Source: Stereocaulon alpinum (Eukaryota > Ascomycota > Lecanoromycetes > Lecanorales > Stereocaulaceae). Taken from it: 64,000 bases of DNA. Within the stretch, counting starts at the first letter, position 1; every line of letters starts with the position of its first letter. A model generated the notes under the pieces. The model ran no database searches, was not told where the DNA came from, and saw only the letters and a list, made by a program, of their open reading frames with translations. The DNA lies in assembly GCA_018257865.1 (NCBI GenBank), contig JAEUBA010000005.1, forward strand, positions 186,001 through 250,000, given 5' to 3'. Positions 46,687 through 57,667 of the stretch are shown piece by piece. A program made the position numbers and the translations under genes.

Positions 46687-48884
46687 TCATGCTTGTACCG
46701 CCGCTTCTTCTGGCTTTTTAACGTTGGACTCAGCTTCACCTTTAACATCTTCCACTTCCCCACCCTTGGCCTCGTTCTCAGCAGCATCAGTTCCAGCAAT
46801 GTCATACATCTCATCGTTGGTTTTGTCCTTGTCATTGAGTGTGGTAGCTCCAGGGTTATCCTGGCTTCCTTGTCCCGCATTAGCTTTCTTCGCCGGCTTC
46901 TTCTTTTTCTTTTTCTCGACACCAGGTTCGCCATCCTCGCCCTCGAATTCATCTTCGAAGTCGTCATCCACATCTGGCCCGCCAGGCCCCCTCGCCTTGT
47001 ACGGCAACCATTCCTTCTCAGGCTGCCTCCATCCTTCCATTAGCTTATTAGTCAGCATCTGATAGAAGGAGCAATGCACGCCGGCTATCGCGTCAAAGTA
47101 GGAGACACCAAAGCTGAGATGTGTGACCTTGGCCTCGAACTTCATGCCCACAAAGCACTTCTGCAGCAACTCTTCCTCAATCCAGAATTCGTAGTCCTTG
47201 ATCACTGATGTAGTACCAGCCAATGCAGCTTCTTCCTCTTCAGTCAGATCTTCATCTTCAGTGACGGGAGGGAGCCACGTCCTGGCCTTCATCTTGCCAA
47301 TGGTCTTAAGACCCGCACATTGGCGTTGTGTGTAAAGAGCCCGCGCTTCGTGGTGGGGGAGGAGAATCTCAGTGACCTCCAGTCCGGTATCTTCCGTACT
47401 CATGACTTTGCAAGCCTTTTCTTCAAGCTGCTTCCTATACTTATCGAACATTTCGTCATTTGCGTTGGCGGCAAGGGCCATCTTGAAGGTCTTGCGGGCT
47501 TGTTCAGGGCTCATGCCAGCGTTGAGCTCTAGATCGAGCCCTTCCATCCACTGTTGCTTCTCGGCGTACAATCCTTGGTACATACCTCCGAAGATAATAG
47601 AGCAGGCCATGTTGAAGTCACCTGGTAGGAGTGGAAGGAGCTCGGCGATGCTCCAGAGTTCTTTCTGTGCTTTGTCGCAGATAGCTCGTGCAGCGTTGAT
47701 TTGTTCTCTATACTCAGGGCACACGTCGTGGTGAAGGAGATAGTTGAGAAAATTGCGGATTATATTGACGTTGTATTTGACCATTTCCTCGCTTGTTAGT
47801 TCCCACTGAGCAGGAAATTGAATCGATCTGTAGACTTGTCAGGCTCAAGTGCCATACATCCATATGTTAGACCTACAAGAATGACTTGAGACAACCCTCG
47901 AAGTCAACGACCCAGGTGGGATCGCCAGGTCCGCCTTTGTCGCCACCAACGTAGTTGGTTGCGCTCAATTCGGCGATCTCTGCAGAGGTTTTAGTTGCAA
48001 GTGAAGTTGCATCTAGTCCCCCAAACATCTTCTGTCCTCCTTCGACACCTCCGTGCACTAGGTATCTGTCGAAAAGTGTTTTGCGTGCTGAGTCGAGGTT
48101 ACGCCTAGCAACGAAGCGTTGGATTGCTGTCTCGATACGCCTATGTGAATGTTAGCTACACGCAAAACGTCTACTGAAAATGGATGTACATACTGTGCAA
48201 ACGCATACGACCTTCGAGAAGGTTAGCAAGATGCTTTTGGATGAATAGATCAGCACTCACGGATCGTATATGCCTTTTTCTTCTTCAAACTCTGCCGGAG
48301 TAAGGGGAGCATCCACGTAATATTCCTCGAAGCCATTTGGAGCGTTCTAAGGCGATGAATTCTGGATTAGCCGAGTAACATTCGGAACGGGGCCTGAGTA
48401 ATACCAGTCCTCTCTTGCTTTTCGGCTTTTTCTTCTTTTTCTTCTTTACACCGACCTGAGCATCGGCATTATCCTCTGGCTCTTGATCCTCTTCCCCTTC
48501 GGGCAAGACCTGCTCAATGTTCGGATTGCTAGGAGCTTCGTCGTCGTCGTCGTCATCCGGTATCATGATCGGAGCATTTTTGGAATTAACAATTGGGTTG
48601 GTGTCTGCCTCACTACGGCTCCATTGTTTCGACGCAGCATCATTTGCCAAGCTGACAGAGTTTGGGTCAATTTCGCTTAGGGCTGTATGCTTTTGGACGC
48701 CGTTAGCGCTGTTGTGCTTCGCGTCTTCGTTCGTGTTGGTCACATGTTCAGACTGCAAGGCATCTGAGCTCAGGTCTTTGACATTGTTGCCGTTCGAATC
48801 AACGGCAGAATTATAGCCATTTCCAGACAAGGAATTAGGTGACTCAACACCTTTCTTTTCTAGGACCTGCTTTTCTTCTTCCAT
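46687..48884 (-). CDS. ARB1: Argonaute siRNA chaperone (ARC) complex subunit Arb1, 662 aa
   Basis: Five exons on the minus strand: 48,405-48,884; 48,261-48,346; 48,194-48,211 (18 nt); 47,877-48,140; 46,687-47,827. Introns are 58, 49, 53 and 49 bp; phases agree. The N-terminus is disordered and acidic, followed by a Lys-rich run; the conserved Arb1 region begins NAPNGFEEYYVDAPLTPAEFEEE and runs through YLVHGGVEGGQKMFGGLD, DPTWVVDFEGCLKSF and LNYLLHHDVCPEY to FYQMLTNKLMEGWR; a second acidic/Lys tail ends the protein. In fission yeast Arb1 with Arb2 holds Ago1 in ARC and is needed for heterochromatin siRNA function. The presence of ARC in this organism is inferred from this gene alone. It converges on the oxidoreductase, with 140 bp between stops. 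Confidence 0.88.
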
Positions 48885-49664
48885 CTTGATGATCACATCT
48901 ATGCTATGCCATACGTTCGGTCAATGAGAAGTGGGGAAAGCCTTGAGTAGGAGAAGAGATGGACTAGCGATGAAGCAGGGAAGGAAGGAAACGAGGCGGC
49001 TTTTCAATGCAAGAAGCCGTGTTGTTAAATGAAGCAATAGTGAAGCGTTTTCAAGGCTGCAACGCGTTCAGTCAATGATATAGTAGTGAAGATGTAATAT
49101 CCGAGCTTGCTGTAGATTGCTAAAAGAGATTTACGTTCAAAAGACTCGTTGATGAGCTGTGAGGCGCGATTGAGCGATAGATGATAGCCTTCACAGAAGC
49201 CACAGCTTGTGTTGATTGGGTATTTTCACGCGGCTCAGCGCGTCATGCAATCATCTGCCTTAGTCTTCAAGCACAATGTTGGTAAAGAACCCTCTACTGC
49301 TGATCAAGAGCTTTGCGGGAGTCACAGCCTTCCGACAACTTGGAAAGCCGCAACAGATAGTATTAGTCAGCAGTTGTCAGCGAATTAGCTTCTCGGATAG
49401 ATATCGGGATGACCTCAGCCCGACGACGTCCGTTTCAGGGCTGGAAGTGCCAAGGCACCAATGAAACGCTCGCGAAACCAACTCGCTCGGGCAATTCTTT
49501 TCACTTCTCGAATTTCCAGGTGCCCGCAGAGCAGAGCCAAGTAAGCGTGGCCTCCACATATGGCCCGTCTCGCGCCCGACCCTCTCGGGCATTCCTATAA
49601 GACTCTACCAACACTCCTTCTCGTCATGTAAAGACAAGCACTACTCGCCTCTTCGTTTCGAAAG
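48885..49664. other. Divergent intergenic region between Arb1 and the inositol kinase
   Basis: 780 bp, no gene recognised. It must contain both promoters and leaders. No motif stands out. Confidence 0.45.
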
Positions 49665-50791
49665 ATGGCGGACAGAAAGTCTTTTCGCAAATCCCAACTT
49701 ATAGCCCTGGACCACGTCGCTGCTGGCCAGTAAGTGTCACCCGCCCATCTTCGTACACGTTTCAACGCTGATTGTGGTCATACAGCGATGGTGTCCTCTC
49801 GGATCCATCAGGTGAAATCGTCGTCAAGCCATGCAAGCAATCCGAGATAGACTTCTACGAATCCACATTGGCGCACCCAGCCTTCCTTCCCCACATACCA
49901 ACTTACATGGGCAGAATTTCTCTCGGAGCAGACACAAAAGTAGCGCAGGCGGCAGGGACGCTCATTCTACCTACCGAAAGTGTCCCGGACCTGACACCGG
50001 CTGGACCCGGTATCATTGGCGCAACACTCATTGACAAAGCTTGGGCACCTTCAAATGGGGAAAAGATACAGACAGATTTGGCGGTATTGTTGGAGAATGT
50101 AGCAGCGGGATACAAGAAGCCGAATATCCTTGACGTAAAATTGGGCGCAAGGTTGTGGGCTGACGATGCGCCGGTCGCTAAGAGGGTGAGGTTGGATAAG
50201 ATGGCGGAGGAGACGACAAGCAAGCCCTTGGGTTTTCGCATTGCTGGTATGAAGACATACCATGGTCCTGTCACGGATACGCAGAATGGCGTCACGGCAG
50301 ATGGCTATAGACCCTATGACAAGATGTACGGGCGCGGCTTTAACGTTGGGACAGTCCCGCAAGGCTTCGGCGAATACTTCCGTCTTAACAGAGATAACAA
50401 ACCACAAGGACCTGTAAAGAAGGTGATCAGAAGATTCATCGACGACCTCGAGGCAATGGCTCAAGTGCTCGAGAACGAGGAAAGCAGAATGTACTCGGCG
50501 AGTCTCCTATTTGTCTACGAAGGCGACCAAGAAGCCTTACAAGACGCATTCACTACCGAAAAAGACATTCTTGCGTCTCTTAACAATAGCACAGCAGAGA
50601 CCGAGGAAACTCTGAATGGCAATGGCACCATCGAGGAAGACGACGAAGCACCAGTCAAATTCCCATCAATACAAAGTCTCAAGCTCATCGACTTCGCACA
50701 CGCCGAATGGACGCCTGGACAGGGTCCGGATGAGAACGTTCTACATGGCATCCGGAATGTCACCAAAATTCTCAATGATCTTATTGGATGA
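49665..50791 (+). CDS. Inositol polyphosphate multikinase (IPK family, Arg82/Ipk2 type), 356 aa
   Basis: Two exons: 49,665-49,729 and 49,786-50,791, with a 56-bp intron (GTAAGT donor, TACAG acceptor, phase 2 rejoining as His). The IPK signature PxxxDxKxG is PNILDVKLG at residues 134-142. LGFRIAGMK and a C-terminal LIDFAHAEW (the SLL/IDF metal-binding segment) complete the fold. It phosphorylates inositol phosphates (IP3 to IP4/IP5), which feed inositol pyrophosphates and, in yeast, transcription control. The N-terminal start follows a purine-rich leader at the first good ATG. Confidence 0.92.
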
Positions 50792-50830
50792 GGAATGCCG
50801 TTGATGATACCTATGAATATGCCTGTCCTA

Positions 50831-51055
50831 GTCGTCCCGCTACCTTCATGACTTGCTAGACGAGTGAATCCATCAAGGGTACCTCGGATGCCTCGTGAAC
50901 CTTTTGTTGTACTCTCATCATCTGTCGGCGTAGCCAGGACACTTTCGAGAGCTCCGTCCAAGTCGTCCCGCTACCTTCATTACTTGCTAGACATGAGATT
51001 TCATCGAGGATTTCTACGGTACCTCATGAATCTTCAATTATACTCTCACCATTCT
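50831..51055 (+). repeat. Diverged tandem duplication, about 131-bp period
   Basis: Unit A begins at 50,831 and unit B at 50,962, both with GTCGTCCCGCTACCTTCAT and a shared ACTTGCTAGAC, then a less similar tail ending in ACTCTCA(T/C)CAT. It fills the gap between two convergent genes. Confidence 0.75.
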
Positions 51056-51330
51056 CCACTCCATATAGGAATCTCTTCGAGAACTTTGAGTGAACTGATC
51101 AAAGCTCCCATGGTTGCTCACAATATGCAGACCCCTTTGTACAACAATGAAGCCAGTCAACCAACTCTACTCCTCCCAATGTTGAATTTCTCCGATAAAG
51201 TATGTTTTTCCATAAGCTATAAATGCCACAACGCTTCCACGCCTCTCAAAATGCCTCCTCCCTCACCCCTCAACATGCATCACTACCTCAACCCTCACTT
51301 CCACATCCCAACACGCCTCCATCCAAACGC

Positions 51331-54300
51331 TCAATGCAACCTCCTTAACCCCTCAATCAACTCCCTAACCCCCTCAACCCCACCCCTCTCTCTCCCCACA
51401 CTCCCCAACCCCTCCACAATCTCCTCCTGCGCCCCACTCCCCAGATCCAAGAAACCCTCAATCAGTGCCCCATCCACAAACCGGAACGGCTCCTCCGCCT
51501 CCCGCACCTGGTTCTTGAAAGCCCGGTACGCATTAAACGGCACATTGCCCAAACTGCTTACTAGAGGCGCGAGCGCAGCTTGCAATCTCATAAGCAGGTC
51601 CTGATGAGAGGGAGAAATGAGACCGAAGAGGTAGATCGAACCTTCCACCGTAGCGAGGAAAGCTTTCGGCGTCACTGGTGCCGGTGCAGTAGGGGAAATA
51701 GGTACAGAAAAGGAGCGTATACGATTGACCATCTCGCCCAAGCGCATCTCACTCGTAACTTCTAGTCGTCTTCGATCATCAGCCGTGACGCCAGCGGTGT
51801 TTTGTCTCATCACCATGAGATTGCCCTCAGCATCGGCTTCGAGCCAGGTATCTTCGCCGACATGAGCGACTGCTGTGCCCCATGCTGTTTGGTAATGGCG
51901 CGCTGTTTCTGTGAGCGTGTCGGGGAGACCGGCGGTGCCGGGGGTGTATGTTGTTATGGAGACGGATTTCATGAGATCTGCTATTGCGATTTGGGAGCCG
52001 TGGACTGAGAGGTCGATGGGGGCGGTGGAGGTGCGGTAGGTGGCTTGCTTGTGGAGGTGGGAGTCATTGAGGCTGTAGATCACGACCTGCAAGGGATTAG
52101 CTGTGGTGAGGCAGGGGTTTAGGGGGGGGGGAGGTACTGTTTTCACGAGGGCGGCGACGATATTGCCGTCGATCGCGCCGAGAGCTCTGCAGGCACCTTT
52201 GACAGGGAGTTCGGTGACGACTCTTAGGGTTCGCTCGGAGGTGACTGCAAAGACTATGATTCTGCCGCGAATGGATTCGTCATGGTCGTCGTCTAAGTAT
52301 GTTGTGCCTATGATAAACCGTTCGACAAGCTCGCCATTGTCTTCGCGGATGTCGGCTCTGATGACGCTTTCTACGAGCTCCTCTTCGTTCAATTCGTAAG
52401 TGTCGAGTTCTTTGAAAAGAACTTCGTCTGCTAGCTTGAAGTGGCTTTTCACAATCTCTCGTGACCCACGTAGTGATCGATGAATAGTGCCAATGCCGAA
52501 GGCTTTAAGTTTTGTCGAGTAGGCAATCCTTCGTACAGTCTCGCCAACGGGCAAGGTTTGAACGTGCGTAGTCCGCTCTGTATCGACGAGTGCAATCCTG
52601 ACGTCCTCTGACGTTGCAATAGCAATAGCACCTGGATAGGCTTCACAGTCGAAGGAGCAAATGCAGGACGCCTTCTCAGCGGTGACAGCAGAACACACGA
52701 TTCGGCCCTCGGAGCCGTAGATCAAACTCGGATGCTCGCACGTCGCGAAGACATTTGTGAGCCCATCTTCTCTGGGTAGAACTTCGAAGCTGGCCTGCTG
52801 AGCGCCAAGAACAATAGTCTTCTTCAAAGATAGTGTGTAGCTCTGAAGATCAACAAAGTACGTAATGACCTCCCCATTAGCCATGGCTATAAAGAGGGTT
52901 GGTGGCTGATCAGCTAAGATCCGGGTGAGTAGTATGGATCGCGGCACGGACACAGCATCCTCACTGACAATAACCTTTTGTATAGTCTCCAGCGTATTTA
53001 CTTTCATTATAGCAACCGCAGCACTTTGCCAGAAGCCTATGATGCATATGTCTGATGAAACACTTGGGACGTGGATGCAAGCGATCTGGCCCTCTTCGGC
53101 AAATTCTCGTCTCGCTAAGACCCGTAAATCGTTCTCCAAGTCTAAAGTGATAGCCTCTTTTCCGCTTACTGATAGGGCCAGACTTTGATCATTGGCTGAT
53201 GCTGCCGTGATTACCTGTCCACTTGGTGGTGTCCACTCCGAGAGCACCATACCGTTCTCCAGATCGATGAGTCGAGCTGAAGAAACGGTCGTCTGTAGCA
53301 GACGCCCACTCGGGAGATCAGCTGCGAGTAGGGTACATTCTGACATGGAGAAACCCATATAGTCGGCCTTTTCTTCTACCTCCCCATCTGCTTGAAACTG
53401 GAACAGCCTTGTTTCGTCGACGAAAGACACCAAAAGCAGATCAACATTGCTAGCTGCCGCACTGGATCGTAGAGAGAATAGGTCGGTGGCATGATTCATT
53501 TCCCCTAGAAGGCCTTGCTCTTCGAGACCAACACCACTTCGGACGCTTCGTAGGCTACCATCTTGAAATGCACCGGAACCAGTAACAATTCGTGCCTGGC
53601 CAGAGGAGTATTCGTTGGTTTGTCCCTCTCCTGCTCTGCTGCCCATATCCATTATGGTGAAGTCCAAGACAGGTGCAATATTCGCGATTGTTTGCACCAC
53701 TTCGACGCCTTCTTCTCGAATCTTGACCAGCTGTGAGTCTCCTTGGTGAGAGCCCACAAACACATAGCCGCCATCTATATAGACTAGTACCGAGGCTTTC
53801 GAAGTTTGCCCAACAGCATCCAGCTTCAAGCCTATATCCTCGTCTCCACGTTCAAGCAGTAGTGTCAACAGATACAATTTCCCGAAGTCATCGGCTAGCA
53901 GCCACCTTTGGTTGTCAATTTGCGTCCAGGTCAGGAATTGCGTAGCTTCTTTAAGGGGATGTTTCAAGAATTCTCCGTTAACATCATCAAGGTAGTAGAT
54001 GTAGGTCTCTGCGAGCACAAGGACCCCGTCTAAATTTTGGTAAGTATTATAGAAAAGAACGAGCTACGGAAGGCTTACATGCTGGTGCTGGCACAGGTAT
54101 GATATGGCTGGCACCCAAATCTAGATCATTCCGCGCGCCCACAACGTCCTCGAGATCAGCACTACCCGGATCCCCACTTCCCCCAGCAGTGTGATCCAGT
54201 TTCCGTACACTCATGCATACTCTCTGCTGGTTGTCTTCGTAAAGAAACGCAAGCTGAGCTTGATCGCCGTTTCCTGCTTGAGGGTATAGAAAGGCTGCGG

Positions 54301-54869
54301 ACCGCACGAACAAGTCGGATATTCTTGCCGGAACAGGGTCTCCTAAAGTTCCAAGATCACCGGACCCTTTCTTCTTTCCTTTCTGCGCCATGGGTATTAT
54401 GGTGACGATGCCGTCAAAGAGTAATAAGGCCATGAAGCGTCGAGTAGGGTCAATCAGGCATTGGTCCTCAGTTTGTGAATCCCGTGACGTCTTGTCTGCT
54501 TGATCTTGATAGCTTTTCTCTGTGCGTAGTTGACGATTCTGTGCGTCCCATGAAATTGTGAAGTACATGTAGCGATCGGTGCCAACGAAGAGGTGGTCCG
54601 TCGTAGAAGTGGAGGGCCGTAGTCTTTCGAGCATTGTGATCTTACCATAGAGGGCTCTGGAATGGGACAAGGAGAGGCCGTCTTCTGCTCGGGTGTAGAT
54701 TTCGAGCCTGTTTGCTTTGCTACGTCAATGTTAGTATCCACTACTGTGCGATTTGGTGGTAAGTGCGGACTCACGCCAGCACCAGACATTCTTCGTCCGG
54801 ACTGAGCAAATTAAGCTTCAATGCATGCCTCACGCTGGTAGGCCGATGTATAGCAGCGAGGTACGCCAT
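51331..54869 (-). CDS. DDB1: UV-damaged DNA-binding protein 1 (DDB1), CUL4 ligase adaptor, 1144 aa
   Basis: Three exons on the minus strand: 54,775-54,869; 54,079-54,719; 51,331-54,029. Introns are 55 and 49 bp; phases agree. The start MAYLAAIHRPTSVRHALKLN is typical, followed by three WD40-like propellers with recognisable blades (LVLAKANRLEIYT; DHLFVGTDRYMYFTISW; GYVFVGSHQGDSQLV) and the C-terminal helical domain ending near NAYRAFKNQVREAEEPFRFVDG. The length matches animal DDB1 (about 1140). DDB1 links substrate receptors to CUL4 in ubiquitin ligases for DNA repair; in Neurospora its orthologue (DIM-8) is needed for H3K9 methylation. The last kilobase of the coding region carries a C-rich to G-rich switch. 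Divergent from the Pol III subunit gene. Confidence 0.95.
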
Positions 54870-55539
54870 TGTTGGCAGGATGATGTCCCACTATCCTGCC
54901 TTGCGGGAGCTCCAGTGACAGGGCTTGGTTGCCCAAACAAAGAGCTAAAATATGCTGGTTGAACGGTTTCCTTGGATCATACGAAGAACGTTGAATCGAC
55001 TACTGCTTCTTGTAAGCTACTTTCGAGCTCAGGTAGTGGCAAGTACCTAAAGTTCCAATTGGAGGGTTCATGAGACAAGCCCAGAAATATTCAAACAATC
55101 ATTGCTCCTCGTGAGTGAGACTTTGGCTCTTCGAGGTTCTGCCCGCCCAAATTCTAGGGCATCAAACCATGAATTGCGACAAGCTAGAAAAATGCATTAC
55201 ATCAAAACCGTCGCTTTCATACATATCGTGATACACGTTCGATGAGGACGCGCTTGACCGATAAGACGGGAGCTAGCCGATAAAGTTGCATTGACGCACG
55301 GCATAGGTAACGCGCTGAATTCACGAATTTCTAGCTGCACCTTCATAAAATCTACCAAGTATCAGCTCCGCATTTCTTTGCGTGTAATTATTATACACGG
55401 TCAATAACCCCGGAGACGGCACGTTGCCAACCTCGACTTCATTAGCTATATCAATTATAAGTGCTGGCGACATTTATACACGGGCAATGACCCTTTGACC
55501 TAAACAACTCCAGCTCCAAGGATTGGAAAGTTGGTCCTC
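54870..55539. other. Divergent intergenic region between DDB1 and RPC37
   Basis: 670 bp without a recognised gene. Two TTATACACGG copies occur, at 55,390-55,399 and 55,474-55,483, about 84 bp apart, upstream of the Pol III subunit gene. Confidence 0.45.
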
Positions 55540-57231
55540 ATGGTTCAAAAGAAGAGTGACAAAGTCGCCGAAATCAAGCTCAACCAAACTGCGCGTACTG
55601 CGTATGGCAAGCAACAAGGGCAGCATGATGCACCAAATAGGGGCTGTTCGCCCGATGAAATGGTACTTGCAGACGGAAAGCAACCACCATACGACAATGT
55701 CAAAGCTCAAACCAAGTCAATCCGTCGCCCAGCCGAGCTCAGGAAGCGCTCTCAGGACGCCAACACGTTCCTGAAACAGTACAAACTGTTCATTAATGAG
55801 TCAAGAAAGCGCACACTACTTATGCAATATCCCAATCGCGAAGTAGGTCAGGAATACCGTGCTGCCAATGGACAGAAACCCATTGAGTTACGGATGAAGC
55901 CAAAGATCGGCGTTGTTGAGATCGATGTTCCTATGGAGATTCATGTCAACTACGACAAAGAGAAGGGTATCGAGTACGGAGACGCTATGCGTGACAGTCG
56001 AGTTCTACAACAAGGAGGCTCTTACGGTCTTTCAGGCGGCCTGGGGGTTGGGTACAAATCATCTGTGAAAGAAGGTCGACGTGCGCCACTGGCTGAAGGT
56101 CCATCGAAGCAGAAGCTCTTGGACAACTTCGAAGACGCCAATAACAAGGGCCATGTGATGAACAAGATCACTCTGGGTGGCAGGATCGTTCCATTTCAGG
56201 ATGGCGATCCTATTTACATGTACGCAACTTTTAAAGGAGGTGCGCAGCATTTGATTGAAGTATTGCGAGGAGTCACCCTTAGCTCACCGTTGTCACAGAT
56301 ATCTGCACCTTTACCAGGATCGATGCCATGGTACAACTACGTCCTCAATTCGACCATGTCGATGCCCTTCGTGATCGTGAGAAATCAAGTCACCGCGCTG
56401 AACGAGCTGGCGAAGATGCTGCAGCGGATGAACCTGAGGAGATAGAAGCCAGAGCTGTCAACATGGCCGTCAAGTCTGCTGAAAACCTCGAGGAGCTGGA
56501 CTTGTATGGGGGAATGAGCGCTACAAATAAGCTGTTGAAGGACATTCGTGACGAACCCTGGCAGAGGTTACAGTGGATTGACCAAGATGTATGTGATCTA
56601 CGTCTCTGCACACGGTGCAGCTTGCTAAGGCTTCGAACAGGAGCCAGAATCCTTTCAAGTCTACGACGACAACTTCGTTTACCAGGATCCAGACAATGCT
56701 CTTCAACTTGTCTCCGAGATGACCAATGAGCAATACCTCGACGCCATAAGCTGTCCTCGCATCGACCCCATCAAGCAAGGCGCCAAGATTCTAGGTGGCG
56801 ACGATACATCTTTCGCAACGGAGACCGAAGGCACCGATGGAGAAAAGAGCGAGCTAGATCTAGGAGAAACTACAGAAGAGGAAGACTACGCGGCTCACAG
56901 CGCCGACGAGGTTCCTGCCGCCGATGATGAGGACGATGGGTGGGAGTACTGGCCTGTAGGCGCAGTCCGCCCAGATAGCATCGACACCCAAATCAAGATG
57001 GAGGGACTTTGCAGGAGACTTGTGTCAGCCGGTAATAACGACGTCGCTATAATCCACAATGAAGCCGTGATCAAGCAAGCGTGGGCCAACAATCTGGTTC
57101 GGCGTGCTCAGGCTTCTTGGCTTTGGGAGGACGATCCTCATCATATCTACTACAAATGGCGTCTCTCTCGGAACCGTGCTGGTAAGGGTATCCCTGAGAG
57201 CGAGGACCGAAAACATTATGTCAAAAAGTGA
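55540..57231 (+). CDS. RPC37: RNA polymerase III subunit Rpc37/RPC5 with an extended C-terminus, 526 aa
   Basis: Three exons: 55,540-56,239; 56,299-56,588; 56,641-57,231. Introns are 59 and 52 bp; phases agree. Residues 70-370 or so match RPC5: RTLLMQYPNREVGQEY, IELRMKPKIGVVEIDVP, IEYGDAMRDSR, TLGGRIVPFQDGDP, then FKGDICTFTRIDAMVQLRPQ and YLDAISCPRIDP. Rpc37 pairs with Rpc53 in the TFIIF-like lobe of Pol III and works in initiation and termination. The frame then continues for about 150 residues: an acidic Glu/Thr linker and a 70-residue block (about 445-515) with HNEAVIKQAWANNLVRRAQ and WLWEDDPHHIYYKWRL that looks SURP-like. Budding-yeast Rpc37 is only 282 aa. The extension is in frame within the last exon, so it is either a true fusion or a missed gene boundary. 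Confidence 0.85.
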
Positions 57232-57249
57232 TGTCGATGGGGGAATTTT

Positions 57250-57415
57250 CGAGCATATAAGCATAGCGAGGTGTTGGCGACATGTCCTTGAGATACCCAA
57301 TTATAACGGACATATAAAAGCGAGGTGTTAGCGGCATGTTTTTCAGAGATACCCAGGGCACTTTGGAATGAAAAAAGCGTGGCGTTAGACGGCATGCATG
57401 CAAAAGTATTAGTGA
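57250..57415 (+). repeat. Three imperfect tandem repeats, 54-57 bp period
   Basis: Units share an AAAGCGAGGTGTTAGCGGCATG-like core starting at 57,266, 57,320 and 57,377; the first two also share AGATACCCA. They lie just after the Rpc37 stop, between convergent genes. Confidence 0.75.
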
Positions 57416-57667
57416 GATAGAACAATATCACTTAGACGCGGAGCCGGGAACATGGATGCTTCATTGAACGAGAAGCCAAACTCGACGGTGTGAGAACAGA
57501 CCCAGAGATACAGAAAAGCCTCAGCCTATTTTGCCAGCGACATTGTATTAAACAAAGAAAATCGGCCGATTCCGAGTAGCTATACTACATCCCTCCCCCC
57601 CAACCCACAACGCGAAATGAAGGTGAGTATATACACACGCGGCCGTAACATCATCTCCCTTCCCAAG

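Noticed and set aside
57250..57415. CRISPR-like array
   Set aside because: Repeats are imperfect, adjacent without unique spacers, and the genome is eukaryotic.
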